Positions 1 through 6,403 are shown, counted from the stretch's first letter. The stretch: DNA of 10,486 nucleotides from Bacillota bacterium (GCA_009787915.1 WQSK01000032.1:1-10486), one strand, 5' to 3'. Numbers and translations: made by a program. Notes: generated from the letters alone by a model not told the origin.

Positions 1-975
1 ACCTCCCCCAAGATTCCAAGTTAATTGTGGCGCGTCCGCCGAGTTTGTTGCGGGAACCCATTGGGCAACCAAGTGCATTGTACTTGTTATCGGATTTGTA
101 AAATTCCAATTCGTTCCTGTGCCGTGGACTTGCCAGCCCATGAACGTATGATACAGGCGGGTTGGCACGGGCGCTAATATAACAGTGTTAAAGTTTGCAG
201 AACTTGGCGGGGTCACAGTCAAACTTCCACCATTTGTGTCCCATGTCAATGTTGCGATATCATTCGGGGTCCATTGGGCAACCAGATTCTTACTCCTCAT
301 GCCGCCTCCTGGGTGAAGATGATGAGTTGTGAAAATATTGGTTGTACCATCCTCGAGCCACCCTGCAAATGTGTAACCAGGGCGAGTCGGGGTCCAGAAT
401 TGACCCGAACCAGTAGTTCCCCATGCTCTCGACATAGGCAATGGCGATGCGTGCGCAGGCCACGTGCCACTGTTTAAATCCCAACTTAAGGTTATATTCC
501 CTACGTCCCAAGCAGCCCGAAAGTCCATGCTCCGCGTAATCGGGTTGTTAAAATCCCAGTCGACCCAATTGTTGCCAACTTGTACTTGCCATGCTCTTAA
601 ACTCACATAATTCGGCGAATTTATATTTAGCATTGGCTTTGATATCGTTGTGCCGTAAATCGCGTACGTCGGTTCACTCCCTGTCAACGAACCTCTGGGG
701 ACAGTATGGGCGGCAATACTCCACGTCAATTGGGGGCTTGTACTTGGGGTCGTGTTGACCGTCCATTGGGCGATTAATCGTTTTGGCTCGGTTATTGGGA
801 TGCTGAAATTCCACAGTTGGTCGTGGGCGGTGTGACTTGGGGCGTATACTCTCCACCCTGCGAATTGGTGGTAATTGCGGGTTGGGATTGGCTGTTCAAT
901 TGCCACGTTGTATAATGGTTGGGATGGCAATACGGTGGTTATGACTCCGCCGTTTAAATCCCATTCCAGATTGAC
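1..975 (-). repeat. Tandem ~80-residue protein repeats inside the surface protein
   Basis: Repeat starts, each with the strand L-x-W, fall at residues ~500, 581, 660, 740 and 816 (DNA about 975, 732, 495, 255 and 27). The period is therefore 76-81 residues, and the fifth copy is cut by the edge. Copies 1, 3 and 4 carry the family signature (D-x-N-x-G, PTR...FxGW, L-[IV]-AQW). Copy 2 is degenerate: it lacks the NGG turn and reads RAAW in place of VAQW. DNA identity between copies is low, so the repeats are old rather than recently duplicated. Confidence 0.75.
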
Positions 976-2472
976 ACGCTCTTGGGGTACGTATCCGTCG
1001 ACCGCGCGGCGCAATTCGGTCAAACAAATTTGGATTGCGGGGCGAACACCAAATGGCACAAATGATGGATTTACAATCTGGCCGTAATCAGTACTACCAA
1101 AAAAACCAAAATTAAAAGTAGACAGACCAAATATCATATCTATTGCCGCCATCTGAAATGGTTCCAGAATTTCGTATTCGTTGTATCCGCCGAAAAAATC
1201 CATTCCCAAAAACCTAGTATCAAAATCATCAGGGTTTACGTCCGTGTGGGAACGCAACCAATTTGCCATCATAAATTCACCAAACAAAGTGTCAAATCCC
1301 CAATAGCCACTCAATTCAATACTTGTCAAAGCGCGGTCCCAACCATGTAATTCCCAAAGACCGCTTCGGTGTTGAGGATTGAAAAGACCCCAGCCCCATC
1401 CAATAAATACAAACGAAAAATCGCCTGGGTTGTCAATATTTTCAAAATTTGGCAGTAGTGGTCTGTCCGTAGAGTTTGCGGTTTCATACATCGACGGCAA
1501 CCAAATCAGGTCCCCTGTTGGCGACGGGTTTTGTGCCATGAGGAACTGAGGGCGTTCACAGCAAATCCTAAATTCCTCTACCCAACGGCTAACCCATCTA
1601 TTGAGGTCATAATCCCAAACGCTTCGCCATGAACTAAAATCACGATATTGTCCCGCCCGTTCAGAGGGGCAACAAAGATAAGTTACATCTGCACTGTTCG
1701 ATTGATTTGATTGCCACGGTGTTCCGCCAGGCACGATAAAGTTTTGTGCCCCTGGGAAAAATTGCAAAACATCATTAAAATCAGCAAGCAGGTTTTGCCG
1801 TAATATCGAAGACATATAATCAAAATCAAAAATTCTGTCCTCGTCAAAGTTAAATGGTGAAAGCCGATACAAATCATCCATGTACAATGTCAAAACGTCA
1901 TCTTTTGCATGAACCAGTTGCCACGGGCGTGCACCAGTCATAGTAGCAATATCATTTGTAAACACTCTTAATGGTGAATCAATTTCAATACCAAACTCGT
2001 CATTGAAGTATTCAACACTGCCTTGGACGTTGTTCACCGTCGCATCAATATATTCGGGCAATCCCTCGAACAGAGGCAAGAACAACCCCGCCCAATACGG
2101 TTCAGTCGAAGGATTCGAGGGGTTAAAATTAGAAAAATCGCGGTCATCAATCGGCCCAACAAGTACATCCGAGAAATGTCGCGCAGTAATTGAACCATCA
2201 GGGTTTGAAAAACCAGAGGCACGCATGTAATCAATTACGTCCAGAATTTTCTCGGCGACCTCGGGGTTAATCCCACCGCCTCGCCTGAACAAAGCATCAT
2301 CGGAAAGCGCACGCATATAATAATGTTCAGGAAAGAAATTTGAAATCGCCGCCACCCGATTCGTGAGAATGACGGTGAGCATAACCCCAAACATATTCAC
2401 GGCAAAAAACGCGCCGAGTACACAAGCCAACAAACGGTGTTTATTCATGTTCCTAAAAGAAATTTTTTTCAT
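1..2472 (-). CDS. Large secreted/surface protein with InlB-type (Listeria-Bacteroides) repeats, 3' end beyond window
   Basis: I read this frame open from ATG 2472 to the left edge (824 codons), so the gene is C-terminally incomplete. ATG 2472 is preferred over in-frame ATG 2448: it has AAAGGG 7 nt upstream, and the next candidate has AGGA only 2 nt away. Residues 1-43 form a typical signal peptide (KK, R, K, HR, then a hydrophobic core, ending NRVAA). Residues ~180-485 resemble the DUF6273-type module of gut-bacterial surface proteins: RPWQL at ~182, SSILRQNL, IWLPSMYE, WELHGW and VRPAIQICL at ~476. From ~500 on there are repeats starting with xLxWDxNGG, with a central PTRxxxxFxGW and a closing LVAQW, as in the InlB B-repeat/Flg_new family. 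A role as an extracellular or cell-wall-displayed adhesin-like protein is inference. Any anchor (LPXTG, SLH or other) would lie beyond the window. The repeat assignment is firm; the DUF6273 assignment is tentative. Confidence 0.85.
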   Translation of the reverse strand, partial: MKKISFRNMNKHRLLACVLGAFFAVNMFGVMLTVILTNRVAAISNFFPEHYYMRALSDDALFRRGGGINPEVAEKILDVIDYMRASGFSNPDGSITARHFSDVLVGPIDDRDFSNFNPSNPSTEPYWAGLFLPLFEGLPEYIDATVNNVQGSVEYFNDEFGIEIDSPLRVFTNDIATMTGARPWQLVHAKDDVLTLYMDDLYRLSPFNFDEDRIFDFDYMSSILRQNLLADFNDVLQFFPGAQNFIVPGGTPWQSNQSNSADVTYLCCPSERAGQYRDFSSWRSVWDYDLNRWVSRWVEEFRICCERPQFLMAQNPSPTGDLIWLPSMYETANSTDRPLLPNFENIDNPGDFSFVFIGWGWGLFNPQHRSGLWELHGWDRALTSIELSGYWGFDTLFGEFMMANWLRSHTDVNPDDFDTRFLGMDFFGGYNEYEILEPFQMAAIDMIFGLSTFNFGFFGSTDYGQIVNPSFVPFGVRPAIQICLTELRRAVDGYVPQERVNLEWDLNGGVITTVLPSQPLYNVAIEQPIPTRNYHQFAGWRVYAPSHTAHDQLWNFSIPITEPKRLIAQWTVNTTPSTSPQLTWSIAAHTVPRGSLTGSEPTYAIYGTTISKPMLNINSPNYVSLRAWQVQVGNNWVDWDFNNPITRSMDFRAAWDVGNITLSWDLNSGTWPAHASPLPMSRAWGTTGSGQFWTPTRPGYTFAGWLEDGTTNIFTTHHLHPGGGMRSKNLVAQWTPNDIATLTWDTNGGSLTVTPPSSANFNTVILAPVPTRLYHTFMGWQVHGTGTNWNFTNPITSTMHLVAQWVPATNSADAPQLTWNLGGG

Positions 2473-2473
2473 C

Positions 2474-2520
2474 AGTGCGCCCTTTATAGTAGTGCGCCCT
2501 TTATAGTAGTGCGCCCCTAT
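2474..2520. repeat. 17-bp tandem direct repeat, about 2.8 copies, in the leader of the surface-protein gene
   Basis: The plus-strand unit agtgcgccctttatagt occurs exactly at 2474-2490 and 2491-2507. A third partial copy (agtgcgcccctat) ends at 2520. In the mRNA sense each unit reads GGGCGCACTACTATAAA, and successive units create AAAGGG, which acts as the likely Shine-Dalgarno for ATG 2472. The array fills nearly the whole stretch between the predicted transcription start (~2521) and the start codon. It is too short and has no spacers, so it is not a CRISPR array. Confidence 0.9.
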
Positions 2521-2527
2521 ATTGTGC

Positions 2528-2557
2528 AGTATACCACATTTACACATTTTTTAGCAA
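2528..2557 (-). promoter_or_regulatory. Sigma-A-type extended -10 promoter for the surface-protein gene
   Basis: Minus strand: TTGCTA (2557-2552), an 18-nt spacer, then TATACT (2533-2528). The extended -10 dinucleotide TG sits one base before it (TGGTATACT). The predicted transcript start is ~2521, giving a leader of ~49 nt made of the 17-bp repeats. This is the only clear promoter in the AT-rich gap between the spoIIR stop and this gene, and I see no intrinsic terminator hairpin in the gap. Confidence 0.6.
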
Positions 2558-2586
2558 ATGATTTTCATAAGTTTTTTATAAATTTT

Positions 2587-3144
2587 TTAATTTCGTGCGC
2601 GCAAAATTTCCAAGATTCGCAAGCGGAATCGGATTCCGTCCACCCCGCCAATTTCGTTGTCCAAAAAACACAAAGGCGGGTAAATCACGGACCACCAGTT
2701 GTCGCCCGTTGCCTCGCCAAGGTAAATAATAAGGGCGTCATAGATACCCTCGGGCAAAGTCATATTCGCGTCACGGGTGAAATATGTGCGCGGTGGAAAG
2801 TGTTCCGTCCTAATTTTTGCCGCCGCAGAATAGGTAAAACCCGCCCTCTCAAGGGTGTCATTTGAAATCTGTTCAATGAGGGTAAGGTTTTCCTGCAAAC
2901 GATTCATGGCGTCTTTGCGCGAGTTGACGTTGTAAAAAATCGGGGTCAGGTTGTCAACAATGTTTTGGCGCACAACGTATTTCACATTTTGGTCCTCTTG
3001 CGAGTTACTGTTTGCGCGGATGTGAATGCGCAGGAAATCGGTGTTGCCTTGCGCCGAAACGTTTGGGGATGCAAAACCCAAACCCGCAAAAACCACGAGC
3101 GCAATCGCCCCAATCGCCAGTACGGATATCATGACTATTTTCAT
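2587..3144 (-). CDS. spoIIR: Stage II sporulation protein R (SpoIIR)
   Basis: SpoIIR is made in the forespore, exported, and activates the SpoIIGA protease in the mother-cell septal membrane, which then processes pro-sigma-E. The 185-residue product has an N-terminal signal/membrane segment (~3-26). It also has the family hallmarks LRIHIRANSNSQEDQ (~38-52), followed by NVKYVVR, then FPPRTYF (~116-122), LPEGIYDAL (~130-138) and NWWSVIYPPLCF (~149-160). The usual NWWCV has Ser in place of Cys here. I chose ATG 3144 because it begins the signal peptide and lies 7 nt after the upstream stop. A TTG at 3177 would add 11 residues that overlap the preceding gene and do not look like an n-region. No Shine-Dalgarno is visible, so translation may depend on coupling with the preceding gene. 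Length and motifs are normal for the family. Confidence 0.93.
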   Translation of the reverse strand: MKIVMISVLAIGAIALVVFAGLGFASPNVSAQGNTDFLRIHIRANSNSQEDQNVKYVVRQNIVDNLTPIFYNVNSRKDAMNRLQENLTLIEQISNDTLERAGFTYSAAAKIRTEHFPPRTYFTRDANMTLPEGIYDALIIYLGEATGDNWWSVIYPPLCFLDNEIGGVDGIRFRLRILEILRARN

Positions 3145-3151
3145 ACGGTGG

Positions 3152-3724
3152 TTATTGACAAAAAAAACTGGTATCAAGCATTGTATCTTCCATTAAAATT
3201 GGTAGGTTGTTTTTGCGCTTGTAATTTTCCCATCCTTTGTGAGCAATATAGACTCCATGGTAAAATTCTTTTTCTGGAACAAGTTCGATTTTTTGTACGT
3301 ACTCGTTGTTCGTAATCAAAAAAAATCTGTATGAAAACAAATCGTCTATAGTGTCGTAAGCAACAACTTTTTTGTTGATGAGTGAAGCAAGTTCCTCACA
3401 CCATTGCAAGTAAGCAACAATGTTGTCATAATCTTTGTCGGTAAAAACATTTTTCTGCCCTTTGCGATATCTTTCAAGTTTGCTCATAACTTTTTTTAAT
3501 TCTTTTTGGTCATAGAATTGGTAACTAAAAGTTGTAGTGAAACTTGCTTGGTTGATTTTTTTATTTTTAGACATCTGAATATAAATACCGCAGGCACCAA
3601 CAATAGCGGTACTGATAGTAACGGCACTTAGCACCAGTTCGCCTTGGTCTAAAAAAATACTTGCGACTATCGAGAAAACAATCACGATAACCGCAAATAC
3701 TAATATAATGTTATCTTTTGCCAC
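3152..3724 (-). CDS. Unrecognised two-helix membrane protein with cytoplasmic helical domain
   Basis: I do not recognise this 190-residue protein with certainty. It begins with GTG 3724. Two hydrophobic helices lie at ~7-25 and ~29-48, followed by a basic stretch (MSKNKKIN) that suggests a cytoplasmic C-terminal part. That part (~55-190) is charged and probably helical, with FSYQFYDQKELKKVM at ~66, RFFLITNNEYVQKIEL at ~130 and WENYKRKNNLPIL near the end. This layout resembles small two-TM DUF4760-like proteins, but that is only an impression. Base composition is unusual: sampled 60-bp blocks are ~27-33% GC, against ~48% in a block of the sipL gene. The gene has its own promoter-like sequence and sits between two sporulation genes, suggesting acquisition as a cargo gene. 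No Shine-Dalgarno precedes the GTG. Confidence 0.8.
   Translation of the reverse strand: MAKDNIILVFAVIVIVFSIVASIFLDQGELVLSAVTISTAIVGACGIYIQMSKNKKINQASFTTTFSYQFYDQKELKKVMSKLERYRKGQKNVFTDKDYDNIVAYLQWCEELASLINKKVVAYDTIDDLFSYRFFLITNNEYVQKIELVPEKEFYHGVYIAHKGWENYKRKNNLPILMEDTMLDTSFFCQ
3222..3252 (-). promoter_or_regulatory. Candidate sigma-F (forespore) promoter for spoIIR, inside the preceding gene
   Basis: On the minus strand TCTATA (3252-3247) is followed after 15 nt by GGGAAAATTA (3231-3222). The latter fits the sigma-F -10 pattern GGnnAnAhTR at every specified base, and the -35 fits GywTA at four of five. The spacer length is the one expected. The leader to ATG 3144 would be ~70 nt. spoIIR is a known sigma-F target, so such a site is expected. 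However, the sequence also encodes part of the upstream protein (KGWENYK), so chance agreement is possible. Confidence 0.4.
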
Positions 3725-3729
3725 AATTA

Positions 3730-3759
3730 ATGTTACCGTACAAGGTCAGCAATTGTCAA
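3730..3759 (-). promoter_or_regulatory. Sigma-A-like promoter abutting the membrane-protein start codon
   Basis: A perfect TTGACA (3759-3754) is followed after 18 nt by TAACAT (3735-3730, four of six matches to TATAAT). The GTG start at 3724 lies 5 nt beyond the -10. Transcription would therefore begin at about the start codon, leaving no room for a ribosome-binding site. It lies in the 40-bp gap after the sipL stop. Confidence 0.45.
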
Positions 3760-3764
3760 AGTTT

Positions 3765-5285
3765 TCACGCACGTTTGTAAATTACGATGCGCTCGCCTGG
3801 TTGGATGCCGTCAGCAATTTGCGGGTTTTGGCGAACAATTTCGTCCGCTGGAACCGAGGTTGTTTTTGCAACATTCCAAACGGTTTCTTTTTCGCCTGCA
3901 ACACGGATTGTGATGCTGTGCTCTGGCGCAGTTTTTTGTTTACCGAGTTCCACACTCGACACAAGTTTAGCAACCGCAGTTGTTGTCGCAGACATGTTGA
4001 CCCCAAAGCGTGCGTCAACCAAGAGTTCTTTCCCACGGCGGGCTTTTACGTTGCAAGACAAAGGTGTGACCGCAACATGGATGTCGTGTTTTTTGCTGAT
4101 GCCGTCGGCTTTTGTGTTTATTGAAAACGGCACTTCGGTTGTGTAACTGTAGACACCGCGTTCTTCGCATTCGTAGATAATTCCGACTTGCATTACGCCC
4201 TCGACCATTACGCGGTCGTCGGTTGGTTTAACGTTAATCGTCCCTAGCGTTGGTGTTGTCCAGGACAAAACTTTTCCAATAAACGGCGAGTTATCAGGCA
4301 TAGTAACGTTGCCTTCGACGTCGGCGATGATGTTTGTTTGAGGAACAACAACGGTGTCAGAAACCGCAACGGATTGCAATTTAAGTTCGCTTGAAACAGA
4401 GAATGCGTCCGACACAACCGACAACTCGGTGCGTGCGATGCTCTGCCCCATGAACACGAGCCCCAACTCTGTGACCAACTCGGCATTGTTTTTGTTCTCG
4501 ACACGGGTAATGATGTCGGAAACAGATACCGAACCAACAATTGTGTCACGCTCGGTAACGCCTTTTTTGTTGAACGTTTTTGAAAAGTCGAACTCAAACG
4601 CCACGGTCGATGCCGAGTGTGTGCCCTCGATGTTGCGAACAACCATTGCGGTCACACAGGCGGTGCCCTTAACCGTGAATTTGCCTGCGACAACAGATAT
4701 GTCGCGAATATGTGCATTTGCGTCTACGCCAAGGATTCCCTCAATGTTTTGGTCAAGAACAAAAGACTCTCCCGATTCAAAGTGGTCGAAAAATCCCGCA
4801 CCGTATGTCGCGACCGCGGTGTTTGTGGTTTGTTGCTCGATGTCGCCACCAGTGATGCTTTTTGCCACAGTGACTTCTTTAGTCAGCATACCGACCAAGG
4901 CAATATTAACGGTGTGCTCCGTTGATACCGCGGTGATGAAATCGTTTTCACCTTTGGAAAACTTTGGATTTGATGAACTGATGATTTGACCCATTGGCAT
5001 GATGTCGTGGGCATCGGCAACCGTGAACTTTTCGCTAAACGGCGTAGTAGTGTCCTCCGAGTTATACCCATCCGTTTCGTCGATGAAAACAACGCGGGTG
5101 ACGACCTTTCCTGAAACAACAAGTTCGGATTCTTTGCGGTCAACCCCCGTGACAAAGACCTTTTGGCTTGTGGTCAAAACCTTTTTGCAAGGAACAGGCA
5201 ACGTGACCTGAGCCCCCACGCGGATTTGGTTTGATGCTACATTGGTAAGGCTTTTGATGTTGATGTTTTCGTGTTTGATTTCCAT
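3765..5285 (-). CDS. sipL: SipL-like spore morphogenetic protein: SPOCS (DUF3794) domains plus C-terminal LysM
   Basis: In Clostridioides difficile, SipL binds SpoIVA through its LysM domain and anchors coat assembly around the forespore; it is made in the mother cell. This 506-residue product has the same layout and nearly the same length. Three beta-rich SPOCS-type blocks lie at roughly 27-135, 170-285 and 325-440, each with GxxTLPVPCKK- or VxGxVxV-like strand patterns (for example FTVKGTACVTAMVV and RVMVEGVMQVGIIY). The C-terminus is a LysM motif at ~459-505: ETVWNVAKTTSVPADEIV, then NPQI, then PGERIVIYK. There is no signal peptide, consistent with mother-cell cytoplasmic action. The ATG lies 29 nt after the yjbR-type gene. 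No Shine-Dalgarno is visible; a sigma-E-like -10 abuts the start. Other SPOCS-LysM proteins of unknown role exist in Clostridia, so orthology to sipL is probable rather than proven. Confidence 0.85.
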   Translation of the reverse strand: MEIKHENINIKSLTNVASNQIRVGAQVTLPVPCKKVLTTSQKVFVTGVDRKESELVVSGKVVTRVVFIDETDGYNSEDTTTPFSEKFTVADAHDIMPMGQIISSSNPKFSKGENDFITAVSTEHTVNIALVGMLTKEVTVAKSITGGDIEQQTTNTAVATYGAGFFDHFESGESFVLDQNIEGILGVDANAHIRDISVVAGKFTVKGTACVTAMVVRNIEGTHSASTVAFEFDFSKTFNKKGVTERDTIVGSVSVSDIITRVENKNNAELVTELGLVFMGQSIARTELSVVSDAFSVSSELKLQSVAVSDTVVVPQTNIIADVEGNVTMPDNSPFIGKVLSWTTPTLGTINVKPTDDRVMVEGVMQVGIIYECEERGVYSYTTEVPFSINTKADGISKKHDIHVAVTPLSCNVKARRGKELLVDARFGVNMSATTTAVAKLVSSVELGKQKTAPEHSITIRVAGEKETVWNVAKTTSVPADEIVRQNPQIADGIQPGERIVIYKRA

Positions 5286-5309
5286 ACCACAAATGTATGC
5301 ACCTGTGGT
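5286..5309. repeat. Inverted repeat immediately upstream of sipL
   Basis: The arms ACCACA (5286-5291) and TGTGGT (5304-5309) are perfect 6-bp complements separated by 12 nt, and the repeat ends at the base before the ATG. It encloses the sigma-E-like -10. It has no T-run after it in the direction of transcription and is short, so an operator or a 5'-end hairpin is more plausible than a terminator. It may also be chance. Confidence 0.4.
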
Positions 5310-5321
5310 TTCGGTTATGTC
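5292..5321 (-). promoter_or_regulatory. Candidate sigma-E (mother-cell) promoter for sipL
   Basis: On the minus strand CATACATT (5299-5292) is an exact match to the sigma-E -10 pattern CATACAhT. GACATAAC lies 14 nt upstream (5321-5314) and partly matches the -35 pattern kmATATT. Six bases separate the -10 from ATG 5285, so the transcript would start at or next to the start codon. Sigma-E control is expected for a sipL gene. The weak -35 and the location across the end of the upstream gene keep confidence moderate. Confidence 0.45.
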
Positions 5322-5680
5322 ACCAGGTCGTAACTTATTTGTATGAATTTTTTGATTTCATCGTCTGGGACATCTTTTCCTGGGATTATAGTATTCCAAT
5401 GATTCTTGTTGCTGTAATACCCAGGCAAGACCGCCGTGTATTGTTCGCGGAGTGGCTGTATTAACTCTGGCGGGCATTTTACGGTAACAAAAATATCGCC
5501 AGAAACAATGGGAGCGTCGGCACCACAACTGCGCTTCATCGGTTCGACCTCTACGTTGCCGATGAGGGCGAAACTCTTACCCTTGCCGTTTTTAATTACC
5601 TCGTATTCTGGGCCGTACGGGTAATCGACACTTGCTTTTGGCAGAGTCAAACAAAATTTAATTAGTTCATCTTTTGTCAT
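5315..5680 (-). CDS. MmcQ/YjbR family protein
   Basis: This 121-residue product matches the MmcQ/YjbR (DUF419) family in length and motifs. It has an N-terminal helix MTKDELIKFCLTLPKA, the conserved DYPYG (~19-23), FALIG, VTVKCPPE, PGYYSNKNHWNTIIPG (~86-101) and the C-terminal helix DDEIKKFIQISYDLV. Family members have a CyaY-like alpha-beta fold that has been linked to DNA binding, but no definite cellular role is established. The ATG follows directly on the TAA of the upstream PNPOx-fold gene, with GAGG about 5 nt before it inside that gene's last codons. The two are therefore almost certainly co-transcribed and translationally coupled. Confidence 0.88.
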   Translation of the reverse strand: MTKDELIKFCLTLPKASVDYPYGPEYEVIKNGKGKSFALIGNVEVEPMKRSCGADAPIVSGDIFVTVKCPPELIQPLREQYTAVLPGYYSNKNHWNTIIPGKDVPDDEIKKFIQISYDLVT

Positions 5681-6109
5681 TTAAACCTCGAAATCCGCGA
5701 GGGTAAAATTCGCATATAATCTTGCCGACGTTGGCACAAATCTGAGCACACAAAAATCGGGGTTCGTATGGGTTTTGTCATCGCCAGGATAAGCACCTTT
5801 ATAGAGTGGGTTCCAGTATTTTTTCTTTATGTCCATATCTGTTACGATTTCAAAGTTGCCCTTTAAAAAACAACCTTTCCATATTATAAGTTTGCGACTG
5901 TAAAAATAGACGCTTCCCTTTGGGTTTTTCGCAACCGCGTTTGCAAAATTTGACGACGTGTTTGTTGCAAAAAACATCTCGCCAAGCGAATCGCGGTGCT
6001 TTGTCGGAACAACGGCTTTTGTCAGCGGATACCCGTCCGAACCAACACAGGTCAAAATAAAAGTGTTTACTTTTCTATAGAGTTTTTGGGCTTTTGTTTT
6101 TGCGTCCAT
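5681..6109 (-). CDS. Pyridoxamine 5'-phosphate oxidase-like (PNPOx-fold) flavin-binding protein
   Basis: The 142-residue product resembles the small general-stress-protein-26-like members of the PNPOx split-barrel superfamily. It has the N-terminal helix KTKAQKLYRKVNTFILTCVG, the strand pair with GYPLTKAVVP, MFFATNTSS (phosphate-contact region), NPKGSVYFYSR, a KGxFEIV-type strand and the C-terminal CVLRFVPTSARLY. Such proteins bind FMN, FAD, F420 or haem; the cofactor and substrate here cannot be told from sequence, and true PdxH function is unlikely given the short length. ATG 6109 is chosen over TTG 6115 because it is a standard start closest to the conserved helix. It lies 12 nt after the veg stop, with no Shine-Dalgarno, and a consensus -10 ends 6 nt upstream. 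It forms a tight pair with the downstream YjbR-type gene. Confidence 0.85.
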   Translation of the reverse strand: MDAKTKAQKLYRKVNTFILTCVGSDGYPLTKAVVPTKHRDSLGEMFFATNTSSNFANAVAKNPKGSVYFYSRKLIIWKGCFLKGNFEIVTDMDIKKKYWNPLYKGAYPGDDKTHTNPDFCVLRFVPTSARLYANFTLADFEV

Positions 6110-6115
6110 AAACAA

Positions 6116-6144
6116 ATTATATCATGCCGTTACCATTGGGTCTA
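6116..6144 (-). promoter_or_regulatory. Extended -10 promoter abutting the PNPOx-fold gene start
   Basis: TATAAT (6121-6116) is a perfect -10, and the TG of the veg stop codon TGA (6124-6122) supplies an exact TGnTATAAT extended element. TAGACC (6144-6139), 17 nt upstream, matches TTGACA at four of six. The ATG begins 6 nt after the -10, so the predicted start point is its A: a candidate leaderless transcript. It could let the PNPOx-YjbR pair be expressed apart from the ribosomal operon. Confidence 0.5.
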
Positions 6145-6403
6145 CTAAAACTTCTTGGCATATTACGTCGCTGTAGGAATAAACAAGGGTTGGGGTCACG
6201 GGGGCGCTTTGTTTGGTGCCTGTTTCAATGGTGTCGTGGATGCGCACGACAAAGACAGAAGGAAATGTATTTTCGATAACACCCGTGTATTTTTTTACCT
6301 GCTTGCGGCCGCGACAAACACGCATTTTGATTTCTTTACCCAAAAGATTGTCAATTGTCGACTTTACTTCACCCACTGTGAGCGTGGTTTTTTTCGTGGC
6401 CAT
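6122..6403 (-). CDS. veg: Veg family protein
   Basis: The 93-residue product matches Veg (DUF1021) over nearly its whole length: TVGEVKSTIDNLLGKEIKMR at ~9-28, then RGRKQ, GVIENTFPSVFVVRI (~41-55) and LVYSYSDVICQEV (~73-85). In Bacillus subtilis Veg is an abundant small protein that promotes biofilm matrix expression by antagonising SinR; its role in Clostridia is less clear. Residues ~57-71 (IETGTKQSAPVTPTL) form a slightly longer, Thr/Pro-bearing loop than usual. The ATG lies 16 nt after the map stop without a strong ribosome-binding site, so it is probably carried on the map message. The location after map is unusual, since veg is often found near ksgA/rnmV or purR. Confidence 0.9.
   Translation of the reverse strand: MATKKTTLTVGEVKSTIDNLLGKEIKMRVCRGRKQVKKYTGVIENTFPSVFVVRIHDTIETGTKQSAPVTPTLVYSYSDVICQEVLVDPMVTA

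Noticed and set aside
290..511. Short minus-strand open frames inside 1-2472 as separate small genes
   Set aside because: They are off-frame shadows of the long open surface-protein frame, which I could follow without a stop to the window edge.
2474..2520. Possible CRISPR array
   Set aside because: The repeats are 17 bp and directly contiguous, without spacers, and there are no cas genes nearby.
2521..2586. Intrinsic terminator after spoIIR
   Set aside because: The region is AT-rich, but I found no GC-rich stem followed by a T-run in the direction of transcription.
2437..2865. Plus-strand open frame (142 codons) across the repeat leader and the 3' end of spoIIR
   Set aside because: It overlaps spoIIR antisense and the promoter region, and its product shows no family motifs.
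3145..3177. TTG 3177 start for SpoIIR
   Set aside because: It would overlap the upstream gene and place non-signal residues before an otherwise complete signal peptide beginning at ATG 3144.
4354..4989. Plus-strand open frame (211 codons) opposite sipL
   Set aside because: It is antisense to the SPOCS-LysM gene; its Ser/Thr-rich translation follows from the reverse of Val/Thr/Glu codons.
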